This document shows positions 1 to 10,100 of a DNA stretch of 64,000 nt, piece by piece. The stretch's first letter is position 1, and each line of letters opens with the position of its first letter. The DNA is taken from the NCBI RefSeq assembly GCF_000350225.1, contig NW_005179283.1, positions 186,001-250,000 on the forward strand, read 5' to 3'. The DNA comes from Chondrus crispus (Eukaryota; Rhodophyta; Florideophyceae; Gigartinales; Gigartinaceae). The position numbers were made by a program, and so were the translations under genes. The notes under the pieces are model-generated. The model was not told the origin of the DNA. It saw only the letters and a program-made list of their open reading frames with translations, and did not search any database.

Positions 1-12
1 CTTGGAGCACCC

Positions 13-2603
13 CTAGTGTCTATTCGACATCTGTCCTCATATGAGGACTGGTGCCTCATATGAGTACAGTGTTAACACGTGTCCCACCTTTTCCATGTTG
101 GCGGGAAACCGAAACCGATACATCCAATCAAATCCACTGCGACCTTGCAAAGAGGGCCTGGCAAGAAAATCACGTATAAAAGACACGTAAACTTCCTGCA
201 AGCCATTTTAGTAGTGTCACCAATCAAAAGCTCATTTATCAAAGCCACTCCTTTTCCACCCCATGGCCCCTCCAGACTTGCGACTCGTTCCCAATTCCAT
301 TGTCCATGCCAAAGCTAGACACGTTTTGGAACGTTTACCGTGCCGGCAGATGTACGGGTCGCAATGGAATTCCAAGGAGCTCAAAGGCATTGTCATCTGT
401 ACTGAAAAAAATGTCCGAAAGTCAAGACACAGACATTTATTAGGGCGCATTGGGAGGTGGCATCTGGAGAGACTATCAAAAGTGTGCTCGTGCCTCACGT
501 GCGTCCAGGCGTGCCCCACCCTCGAGACACAAATGGAGATATTTTGCATCATGGGCGTCACGAGACCGATGACATCAATGAATTTGCCGAAGACACTGCA
601 GATTCGGCGGGTATTTTACCACTCTCAGTGTGTGACGAACCGCTCCCGGTAGATAGTAATATGATTTCTCAACACAACGAAAGTCCTGTCTGTACCAGTG
701 ATTGTGAAATTACCGCAAACGGCCAGGTTTGGAAATCCTACAATGACGATGATCACATCAATGGAATGGTACGCTGCAAGCGCTGGGAGGTAAAATGCTC
801 AGACGGGTATATGGTTTCAGAGGGTAGCGAGTGGCGAGAGAGAAAATCAATAGACTATTTCTTGATGATGTTTCCTATGGCGTACCTGCCAGCTATTGTC
901 AACATGACCTCCAAAAGTTTGGAGGAGAACGGACACAAGCACACAACTGTATCTGAAATTCTGAGATTTTTTGGTGTGCTTGTGCTGATGACAACATTTG
1001 AATTTAGTGGCTCTCGACGCTTCTTATGGGAGACCAAACCCGCCACCAATTACGATCCGATCCCTAATTTTGGAAATATTATGCCAAGGAGGCGTTTTGA
1101 TGCCCTTTTTGTGCATACGAAATTCAGCAGTGGTCCAATCAGAAACAGCAGCAATGGATCGTCAAATGACCGTTGGGGTATGGCCTCTGATTTTATGGAA
1201 GCCATCAACAATCACAGAATTAAAACTGTCACTCCGTCCGAACTGCTGTGCGTTGATGAGTCCATGTCGCGTTGGTATGGGTTGGGAGGTAGTTGGATTG
1301 ACATTGGGCTCCCCCATTACGTCGCTATAGACCAAAAACCTGGAGCAGGATGTGAAATTCAAAAAACTGCTTGTGGCACAAGCGGAATTATGTTGCGTAT
1401 GGAATTTGTGATGTATGCAGAGGACACAACTTAGAAAACATTCGAAGACGATATGAATCACGGCACAGCCGTTATCAAGCGATTGGTGGAACCTTGGGCG
1501 GGATTTAAAAGAGTCGTTATTGCGGATTCTTATTTTGCGTCAGTGCAAACGGCGGAAAAGCTCATGCAAGTTGGGTTGAGATTTACTGGGGTTATTAAGA
1601 CTGCTACAAGACGTTTACCGATGTTATATTTAGGGCGTGTTGAGTTGAGTGGACGTGGGGACGAAGTTTGCCTTCACCCGACCATCCAACCAACAGGGAC
1701 CTCTTTACTGGCCGTGTGATGGGTTGATAGGGCTCGAAGATACTTTGTATCCACTGCTGGATCGATGAGACCAGGTAAGCCGTATGAGAGGATCAGATGG
1801 CAGCAACAGGAGGACGGGCCCTCTCGAGTCACCATCAGAGTGAACCAGCCGCAGCTAGTTGAGCAGTACTACAGTGCATGTCCAGCTATTGACAGGCATA
1901 ACCGCTGCCGCCAAGATGACTTGGCGATGGAAAGAAAAATTCAAGTCAAGGATTGGGATAAACGGGTTAGTTTGACATTGCTCTCGGTTTGTATAGTGGA
2001 CTCCTGGCTAGTGTACAAAGGTGAGAGGGGGGCAAACGGGTTTATGACACAGCACGTTTTCTACGAGAAGTTGGCTGAGGGTCTGATTGATAACAAGTTT
2101 GGACCTTCCACTTTTCGAAGGGTTACAAGTGACAGTTTCATCGACGATGGCTGCTATGTTCCGAGCAGTGGAGTCGAGGAGCACCTTTTGCCCACCAAGC
2201 GTAGAAGACCCTGTCTGGGTGGGTTGACAAACACAGTTTTTCAGTGACGTTGCGCTGTGTGCCAAAGTCGAAGTTTTTATGCTCCGGCTGTCGTGATAAG
2301 GCCAAATTGGAATGTTTTATTTGCCACAGCCAGACAGGCCGTTGCTGCTTTACGAAACACATGGAAGCTGAGCACAATCAATAAAAGTATCTCACGGCGT
2401 CCTCGCCGACAGCGCACAGGACTGGCTACTTCTGCACAGTTATGTTTGTCGGAATTCTCATCTTCTCATCTTCGTTTAGTTGTGAAGGCGACACGCAGAC
2501 CACGGTGGTACTTGAGGCGGTGCATTAGCACTTATGCTAGCATGCCTCATATGAGAAAAACGAGGCCTCATATGAGGAAAAATTGGTGTCGAATAGACAC
2601 TAG
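13..2603 (+). mobile_element. piggyBac-like DNA transposon, decayed
   Basis: The ends carry matching inverted repeats: CTAGTGTCTATTCGACA at 13-29 and its reverse complement at 2587-2603. Inside each end lie two copies of the palindrome CCTCATATGAGG or a near copy (35-46, 54-64, 2545-2555, 2566-2577). The interior codes for a piggyBac-family transposase on the plus strand. A TTAA target duplication, usual for the family, is not visible, so the outer limits may be off by a few bases. The transposase has in-frame stops, so the copy is very probably inactive by itself. Confidence 0.8.
457..2384 (+). pseudogene. piggyBac transposase (DDE_Tnp_1_7 family), broken
   Basis: This would be the cut-and-paste transposase of the surrounding element. 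One frame runs from 457 to 2247 and is cut by two in-frame stops, TAG at 1432-1434 and TGA at 1717-1719. Family hallmarks in order are the FPMAYLP and RFFGVLVLMT region, a first catalytic Asp in LLCVDESMSRW, a second in VIADSYFAS, and a third likely in PAIDRHN, followed by the helical VSLTLLSVCIVDSWL stretch. After 2247 the frame changes: 2256-2384 reads a cysteine/histidine-rich tail (LCSGC, LECFICH, GRCCFTKHMEAEH), matching the C-terminal cysteine-rich domain of piggyBac transposases. So there is at least one frameshift near 2240 as well as the two stops. The true N-terminus may lie upstream of 457 and is not resolved. Confidence 0.8.
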
Positions 2604-2664
2604 TGGTTGAAGTAAATGAGTAAATTTTTGATTTTTGGAGATAGATTTGGTCACGACCAACTCT

Positions 2665-3148
2665 AGTGTCTAGAAGACCGGCAATTTGCCTCATATGAGG
2701 TCAGGCTTGGACTCATATGAGGCCGTTTTTTTGCAAAAATGTATACATTAAATCGAAATTATATAAAATCAGTTTAGACACCATTTCTTTAACCAATATT
2801 CCCTCGGTAATAGCTTCCTGCAAAACATCGGGATAGCAGTTATGAATACACAGAAATACTAAGAATCTAATATAGTTTCAACAATCGGATGATATTTTAA
2901 ACAGGCGTTTTGGTTTCGAAGATATCAACAAAAAACGTTTTGATGTTTTTTAAAAAAGCTTCTTCTTTAGGTATTCTCAAAAAGCCTGGAAAAGACGTGC
3001 AGATCTCACCAAGCGCCACCCTTTCAAAGCGCAGAAGTCAACTGCGGTGGCGAGAGTATCTTTTTCCATTTTGTTCAGCTCGCACAAGTCGAGAAAAATT
3101 AAGTTGAAAAGTGACCTCATATGAGGCCATTTGCCACCTAGACACTAG
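2665..3148. mobile_element. Non-autonomous piggyBac-related element (MITE-like)
   Basis: About 484 bases bounded by CTAGTGTCTAG at 2665-2675 and its inverse CTAGACACTAG at 3138-3148. Each end has a subterminal CCTCATATGAGG palindrome (2691-2702 and 3115-3126). The tip CTAGTGTCTA and the palindrome match the piggyBac-like element next door, so the two probably share a transposase. No coding capacity is seen. Its right half recurs at 3646-3868. Confidence 0.7.
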
Positions 3149-3645
3149 ATCTCTCGCGATACCGAACCCTTAGCTTGGTCCAGCTTCCATTATATCGCCC
3201 CGAGAATAATGTCCGCGTGCACCTTCCCACTCCCACCACAGCATCTTCCACCAAATCCCTTCTCCCGCGGAAACCCCTCCCCCCTTCCGTCCATGCATCC
3301 ATGCCGGACGACTCCAACTCCTGGCGCATCCGCGTCCACCAAGCGCTGCGCTGCGCGGTCGGTGCGGCGGCCATTGCGGCCATCGCCCTAACCACGGGCG
3401 TCACCTCCGGCGGCATCCCGTCCCTTCTCTTCTTCATCAGCACCATCGCGGGCACACCCGAGAACCTGCAGGGCTTCCAGCTGCGCTCGGCCTGCTTCAC
3501 CTACGTGGGCGCGCTGTTTGGCGTCCTGTCTTACGCCGCCGTCGCGGCCGTCACCTCCGACTCCAACATCGCCACCTTCTTCGCCGCCGTCCCCGTCATC
3601 TTCTTCTTCTCCTCCCTGCGCGCCGAGAAGGACCTCACGCCCATA
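3149..3645 (+). pseudogene. 5' fragment of a host membrane-protein gene between two transposon arms
   Basis: Coding sequence opens at ATG 3301 (a longer frame opens at 3175) with strongly GC-biased third positions, like the host genes. About 115 residues follow, with hydrophobic segments around ALRCAVGAAAIAAIAL, GGIPSLLFFISTIAG, YVGALFGVLSYAAVAAV and IATFFAAVPVIFFFSSL. The sequence then runs into the copied transposon arm and stops shortly afterwards. It looks like the N-terminal membrane half of a transporter; a FUSC/aromatic-acid-exporter type is possible but not established. The fragment is either a gene start captured by the transposon or the remains of a gene hit twice by it. Confidence 0.55.
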
Positions 3646-3868
3646 GATATCAACAAAAAACGTTTTGATGTTCTTTAAAAAGCTTCTTCTTTATTCTCAA
3701 AAAGCCTGAAAAGGACGTGCAGATCTCACCAAGCTCCACCCTTCCAAAGCGCAGAAGTCAACTGCGGTGGCGAGAGTATCTTTTTCCATTTTGTTCAGCT
3801 CGCACAAGTCGAGAAAAATTAAGTTGAAAAGTGACCTCATATGAGGCCATTTGTCACCTAGACACTAG
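3646..3868. repeat. Second copy of the right arm of the piggyBac-related element
   Basis: Nearly identical to 2920-3148, from AGATATCAAC through to the terminal CTAGACACTAG at 3858-3868, including the palindrome at 3835-3846. The left half of the element is absent here. Together with 2665-3148 it brackets the host gene fragment. Confidence 0.8.
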
Positions 3869-3900
3869 TGGAGTGAGTATCTCTAAAAAATTTACCATTT

Positions 3901-3950
3901 TGAGTAAATCTATCTCCAAGCAGCCGACCGGATGGAGACAGATTTACTCA
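3901..3950. repeat. 18-bp inverted repeat (hairpin)
   Basis: TGAGTAAATCTATCTCCA at 3901-3918 pairs with 3933-3950 with one mismatch, around a 14-base loop. The arm motif GGAGATAGATTT also occurs in inverse at about 2637-2650, outside the left end of the MITE, so these may be the remains of an older element into which the MITE inserted. Confidence 0.7.
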
Positions 3951-4038
3951 TTTCCGCAAATAGAGATGCGAGTAGAATTGCGCCACTTGGAAAAATTACC
4001 AAAAACCCACGCCAATTCTATTGACTTGGCGCGAGCAA

Positions 4039-4110
4039 TGTTCTCTGTGCACAGGGAACACACTGTTTTCTGTGCACACGGAACACACTGTTTTCTGTGC
4101 ACACGGAACA
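4039..4110. repeat. Short tandem repeat, about 25-bp period
   Basis: Three tandem units containing CTGTGCACACGGAACAC. The second and third (4060-4084 and 4085-4109) are identical; the first is diverged. The rest of 3869-4398 shows no gene I can support. Confidence 0.75.
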
Positions 4111-4398
4111 CCGCCAACACCCCCATCCCAAGCTGAACTTACCCGCCACTACCACCCTCCTGCATTCTTCCTGACGCCCTACCTTCTCCCTTACCGCCCT
4201 TCCTGGAGGAAGGGCGGGGAGGAGCGCCTCCAGGGCATGATGGTGTCATGTGGGGCTTGAGGAGATGGGAACCGGAGACGTCCCCCACAGTATATCCGTA
4301 CAGCACCACCACTACCATCCCTCGTACTGGATGACCGTCACGGCTGCCGAAAGATCCAATCATTGCACAACAAGTTTGAATTTGCCCTCTACCCGGTA

Positions 4399-7018
4399 CA
4401 GTCGATGTCCCTTAATATGCGCTAGTATGGACAGAGGTCATTGCTGCGCATATTGCGGGCATGCGCATATTGCGGGAGTCTGCTCTGAGAGCCTCTCAGG
4501 GACGATTTTCTGAAGCAGACGGCCAAGTGCACCATCGGCTTCTATATGTGTATTCAGTAGTTTATGGAACCCTCATTTAATTGCTCTTTCTGGGGAAGTA
4601 ATCTGCAATAACGGCCTGTCGATTGCAACATGGTTCTCTCTCGCGCCGGATGCGTATAAACGATTGCTTCGCAATTCGTAAGCCACGCAATGCTCCCTGA
4701 GCGTCACAATCCAGCGCCAATTGCTCAAGATCTGCGAACATGCGACTGAGTTCTAGTAACCTGGGAACTTGCTTTGGCACAGCCTCAGCAGCATTTTCAT
4801 CCTCTTCTTCAGGATCCCCTTCATCCACGTCTTTGGGATCCTCAGGTTGCCCACGAGAAATAACGCCCTGAACGACACGCTGTATGTCCGCAATATCCTC
4901 AGCCGCGTCGTTACCCAGCGCTTCGACCACCTCTTCGAGCTCTTCCAGGCGTATCCACTGTCTGATGTCTGCACCCCTCTGCACTGCATCAACTCCTGTC
5001 CCTTCAAAGGCCGAAATATCGAGTTTCATGATGCACTCGATCATTTTCTCGTAGTCTTGCGCGAGCGCGCATGATTCAGCATCGTCATCTACCTCGGCAA
5101 TCCCGTACATGTCCCGGATCTGCTTGTTGACGCCAGGAGATAGCGTTCGCGCCTTCAACCAACATTTTGCAATAGAGATAGGCTCCAGCTCTTTCCAGCA
5201 CTCAACTAGAATTTCCATTGCGTCCAGAACGTGCGCAGAATAACCCTCAGCAATGCCCCGAGTACCAGGCGTTCGTCTCTTATACATCTCGCGTAGCTCG
5301 TCGCGCTCAGCAAACACCTCCGTTGATTGGCGCAGAAGAACATGACGATATCGCACTTTCACAGCTGCGATGATGCCCATATCCATGGGCTGGTGCACGC
5401 TGGTGCAATTTGGGGGATAGAACTCCACTCTCACCTGCCCGCGGGGATCCGTGATATCCATATGGGAGCCAGCATTATCCATGAGCAAGAGGACTTTATT
5501 AGAGGTTACACAGCGAACATGCACTAGAAAGACTTTGTGAAACCATACTTGGAAGCATTGTCCGTCCATCCATGCATTTTTTTGCGCCTGGTAGTGCATC
5601 GGAGGAGCTCGAAGGCGAAAACACTTCGGGTTCTTCGATTTGCCGATGGCAGAGAGACCAACTTTTTGCGAACCTGAAGCATTCGTGGCCACCATAAATG
5701 TCAAACGGTCCTTTGCTTGCATTCCCTTGATACCTCTCGCAGACTTTTTCTCCCCTGGGAGTACGTATGTCACTTTCGGAAACATGCGGAACTGGCATCC
5801 GCTCTCGTCTGTGTTGTAGATGTCGTCTGGGTTGTACAAGGAGCTGATGGATCTGATATCGTGCATACGTTTCTTGATTTGTTCATTATTGACGGATCCA
5901 GCTTCCCCATGCAGCCGTTTACTCTGAAGGCCACATTTCCCAATGAAATTTCGTACGTACTTTAAAGAGACTTTGAACTTTTTTAGGTGCTCCTTTCTCT
6001 CGGAAGTCATTGCTTTATCGTCAATAAGCGTCCGGCAGATCTTTTCTGCGTTCGCTTGCAACACATGCAACGTTAACGGCATACCGGCCTTCCGGTATCG
6101 TTTTGTGAGCTCCAGTAAAGCCTCATCGACCTCTGGGTACATCACCCGACGAACGCTTTTATGGTTGAAGTTCAGCACCCCCTTGCGCAGCTTCTCTCGG
6201 CGGGCGTAGATCCTGTTCACGCTACTAATGGTAGTGGTAAACCGTGATGCAAGATCTTGCGAGCGAGCACCACTCTCTTTCGCATGCACGATGGTAAGCT
6301 GCTGCTTCATGTTGAGCCGAGTTCTTTTGCCACTCTGCCGTTTGCGAGCAGCAGTTTGTTTTGATATTTTCTTTGGGACAGTGCCGTTCCAGTTCAACTT
6401 CGTCTGACTAGACTGCACGCTCAGCTGGGCCAAGATGGATGATCCGGCAACCGGCTCGTCTGATGCTCTCTCATCTACATAGTCGATGTCGACGCACTCG
6501 TCATCGACAAAATTCATGACTTCTTCGTCCGAGGGGATAGCATTCACAACCACAGATATCGGACGCACGCCACAATCGTAACACGCAGAGCAAATGCGTG
6601 GGCAAGATGAAACTTCTTCGTGGCCGGACTCACGACTGCAGATGGCATGCATTGGAACCTTGCACCCAAGGCATCGGTGGCCAGAGGTTGAGGGAACAGC
6701 GCGGTTCTGCCGACCCTTGTCATCCCACCCCCGGCACCCATCGCCTTCCGCACAGATGATCATCTGGAGGTGTCGATCGTCAGTCCTTTGTTCATCATCG
6801 CTTGTGTCGAAAGTGAATCAGGACTTGTGTGTGTTACTGTAGCTATGGTCCCCGCTCAGTTTCCGGTCATTTATTTCCCATATAACCAATCAGAGCAGTG
6901 TATATTCCCAACCCCTTCTGAGAGGCTCTGAGGGGCCCTAAATACGGACACGAGGATTCGCTGCGCATATCGCGGGCAATGCGCATAATCGGGGACGCAT
7001 ATTAAGGTACATCGACTG
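4399..7018 (-). mobile_element. pogo/Tigger-like DNA transposon (Tc1-mariner superfamily), apparently intact
   Basis: The element starts CAGTCGATGTCCCTTAATAT at 4399 and ends with the inverse at 7018; the first 23 bases of the two ends agree except at one position. Both ends are flanked by TA (4397-4398 and 7019-7020), the superfamily's target duplication. Subterminal GCGCATAT motifs recur inside both ends. It carries a single long uninterrupted transposase gene, so nothing seen rules out activity. Confidence 0.9.
4577..6763 (-). CDS. Tigger/pogo-type transposase (CENP-B-like HTH + DDE_1)
   Basis: A 728-residue open frame filling the element. The first 65 residues are a Cys/His cluster (CRGW, HRCLGCKVPMHAICS, CPRICSACYDCG) that probably binds zinc. 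A basic stretch and a psq-like helix-turn-helix follow (RLNMKQQLTIVHAKESGA, SQDLASRF), then a CENP-B-type region (YVRNFIGKCGLQSKRLHGEA). The DDE_1 catalytic core shows YNTDESG, LLLMDNAGSH and HQPMDMGII, supplying the three acidic residues. An acidic tail ends with QAVIADYF at residues 716-723, matching the PCNA-interacting (PIP) box consensus. Length and domain order fit pogo/Tigger transposases, though the N-terminal zinc cluster is extra. No breaks are seen. The start is the first Met of the frame and includes the Cys cluster. Confidence 0.9.
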   Translation of the reverse strand: MIICAEGDGCRGWDDKGRQNRAVPSTSGHRCLGCKVPMHAICSRESGHEEVSSCPRICSACYDCGVRPISVVVNAIPSDEEVMNFVDDECVDIDYVDERASDEPVAGSSILAQLSVQSSQTKLNWNGTVPKKISKQTAARKRQSGKRTRLNMKQQLTIVHAKESGARSQDLASRFTTTISSVNRIYARREKLRKGVLNFNHKSVRRVMYPEVDEALLELTKRYRKAGMPLTLHVLQANAEKICRTLIDDKAMTSERKEHLKKFKVSLKYVRNFIGKCGLQSKRLHGEAGSVNNEQIKKRMHDIRSISSLYNPDDIYNTDESGCQFRMFPKVTYVLPGEKKSARGIKGMQAKDRLTFMVATNASGSQKVGLSAIGKSKNPKCFRLRAPPMHYQAQKNAWMDGQCFQVWFHKVFLVHVRCVTSNKVLLLMDNAGSHMDITDPRGQVRVEFYPPNCTSVHQPMDMGIIAAVKVRYRHVLLRQSTEVFAERDELREMYKRRTPGTRGIAEGYSAHVLDAMEILVECWKELEPISIAKCWLKARTLSPGVNKQIRDMYGIAEVDDDAESCALAQDYEKMIECIMKLDISAFEGTGVDAVQRGADIRQWIRLEELEEVVEALGNDAAEDIADIQRVVQGVISRGQPEDPKDVDEGDPEEEDENAAEAVPKQVPRLLELSRMFADLEQLALDCDAQGALRGLRIAKQSFIRIRREREPCCNRQAVIADYFPRKSN

Positions 7019-7158
7019 TAGTGTAGCGCCTAGAATCGTTATCTCCAAACGCTAAATTTCTCATATTTAACCTCGAAATATAACTAAACCAGTAGGGGTG
7101 CTCTTACTGCGGCGAACACGTGTCAACACGCAACTAAATTGCTCATTGCAGTGCAATC

Positions 7159-10100
7159 TCATTCCTGGAGATGGAAAATCGCGCAGACTTTCCTGGCACT
7201 CTTTTGTACTGCAGGATCCGTATCAGTTTTCCTTGCAGCCTGCATTGCTTGGCTTTGCACTTCATCAGACAGGAAGTTAATCACTTGGCCCTTATCCTTG
7301 AGACTCTCCCCAAGAACCGTCAAAACTGAAAACCCACTCACTCGGATCTTTGCATACTTGACATCGATCACGCCGAACTCAGCGAGTTTAGCGATCCTCA
7401 CTGTCAACCGCGTGCTCCCATTGTGTCCAGAATGCCCAAACAGCACTCCCTCGTCCAAACGCTTCACCACCCGCTGCACAGCCTCGAGCACCCCTAACCG
7501 CACCTCCCAATGCCCTGTCTCAACACTCTCAAACATTGCCATTAAGCTCTCAATATGTTCAACCTGTCTATCCGCTCTCTTTCCACTTGCTAGTGCGGCC
7601 TCCTGGCATCCAATTGCCGCTACACACAGGCCTCTTCGCGCTTTCCGTGCCTTGTTCCGGGCATCCACAATATCCGCATCAGATCCCGTCTCCCAAATAG
7701 CATGAGCACCCACCACAGACTCATTTTCCATCGTCGTCTCCGGCGCCCACAATTCTGAGACATGGGAATTTACTTCCCCGAACATATCCAAGTCATCACG
7801 GCATTTCTCGAGTAACTTCGTCGCTGATTCGATCGCAGCCAATCGATAGTCTTTTCTCCCACGCTTGCATTCTTGCAGTAGAGTTCGTACGACAGCGTCC
7901 GCACCACCCGAAGTCTGCCACACGTCTAAATTTGAGTAAGCTTTGGCAATCGTTCCAACTGCTTCCAGTGCAACAATCTTTCCCTCCCAAATGTGGCCTG
8001 GCAAGGCTGCCATCAGGGCTTTTGCCGACTTAGCAAGATATTTTACGTCCACAGTCTCATTGGATGCATCCGCGAGTGCACCCAAAGCCGCAGCCGCACT
8101 TCGCTTCACGCGATATTGTGATGACTTCGCGAGTCGTCCAACACAGATGTCCGTGATTTCTTCTGCATATAGCCGAAGCCCTGCCTCCGTGCTGGGCGCA
8201 CCCTCGCTCCAAACTTCTTTCCAGTTTGCTCCAGCTCCTTTCGCATCGTCATCGGTTTCGTAACGACCCATATAGGCGATAGGAAGCATAAGACTAGCGT
8301 GCTGACGGGCGGTGTCAGGAGACTTTCTCCAGAGACCCACCGCCAGAGACGATGCCAGTGATCGATCTCGAGCATCTTCGGATCCTGCGTAGTAAACAAT
8401 TCTCTCAACAAGCTGTCCTACTTCTTCAGTATTTGACAGCTTGGCTGCACCTCCGACAGCAGAACACCATAGCTCCCTCAAATTCATATCCCGTTCCATG
8501 CCTGCTGCTGCAGAAGATGCGTTCATGAGCCTTGCCGCGTACGGCTCTACTACAATCGCGCGAGACCGCAGTATTGTTGAAAAGAACTTTGCTGTTGTCG
8601 CGCGCGTCGGAATACCGACGCCTATTCTGGATAGGCGGATCAGCTTTGGTATTAGCTTTGCGACTATGGACTCGTCAACAAATCCTGCAAGTCGATCTAA
8701 AGAATCCATTATCGATGATGTAGAGCTTGACGCAAATTCCACTCTGGCTTTCTGCAGTTCTTCTTTTTCGTCCACGTGAAATTGGGCGTAATTCAGTATC
8801 CCTGGTTCCAGCTCGGTGGCAGCTTCCAGTAGCGCCTCAACTAGATTCGGTACCGATGATGTCAAAGAGCTTCCTCCGTGCCTAATCACTTCTGTTAAGG
8901 TTTTTGTTGCCACTAATCGCACTTCGTCCACTTGATGCGTGAAGGCAGCGAGAATACCCGGGATGACAACTTTCATAGCTTCTGCTGCAATTTCCTCGCC
9001 TACCTGTGCGGGGTTGCACAAATGGACTGAAAGCTCCGACAATGAACGGCCTGTCCCTCCCGCAGCTTTCCGCACACTCTCTTTGATGTCGTCTAGTGCA
9101 CGCAACGTGATAACCCATATTTCTGCAAGCATGTCCTTCATCTGTAGCCATGTTCTGGACACAAGTGCATCTCTAAGGGCACTACACGCGGCTTCTCTGC
9201 TTCGCCATTGACGAACCGTCATTGTATTCAAGCAGTAGCGGATCACGATGTTGAAATGTGCAGATATCGCTTCAGCAATAGTTCCTAAATCCGAGGCCTT
9301 GACGACCGCCTTAAGAACAGACCCCATGGCAATGCGGACTTGCTCTGTCGGATCATAACAGTACACGTATAGTTTCGGAAGGAGAGTTTTGACATGTGGA
9401 CGGAGCTGTTCAGCAGCTGCTCCACTGTCCAGCAAGGCACCACCTGCGAGGGCTGCTCCCCTTCTGTTGTTCCAAAGAGCTGCGTGCCCTGCCAAGTCCA
9501 TAAACTTATAAACAAGCTCTGGCTGCCCCATGTCTTGAGCAATGGTGCACAGCTCCTTGTACGTAGCTGACCTTCCCACAGTTTTCTCTGAAGTGTTCAA
9601 TCCCCCAAGTTCCAAAATCGCTCCTTGATCCCCAGGCACAGTCGATGCTGCTCGTGCTTTCCCAGACGTCAAAGAGCGGACTAAAGTAGAAACCAAGTCC
9701 TGTTGCTGATTGAGCGGGCACATTTCGTAGACAAGCGCAACGCCACAAGAGGCCATCTGCTGCACAAAATCATCGCGATCTCCAAGCAAAACTGTAAACG
9801 CTTGTTGGATTTCAGGTAGCAGACCAGACAATATTTTTTGCTTGTCCTGGAACCTAGTTTCGTCATCCGCTGAACCAAACTGGAGCTCGGGGGAAGCCCT
9901 GCCCTTTGTCTTTGGCCCAAGCAACCTCAGAAGTGTAAACAGACAGACACAACCTCCTGCCCTGGCACCTGGTCTTTCATCCTGTGACAATTCGATGAGC
10001 GCCCTCGTTACCTCCTCAATATTAGAGGGTTTCCACTTCTCGCCCTCGTCATCACAGTTGACATTTCTGATCAATGTTAAGTCGGTCTTTACATTCATAA

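Noticed and set aside
4039-4110. CRISPR-like short repeats
   Set aside because: Units are directly adjacent without unique spacers, and the context is eukaryotic; simple tandem repeat.
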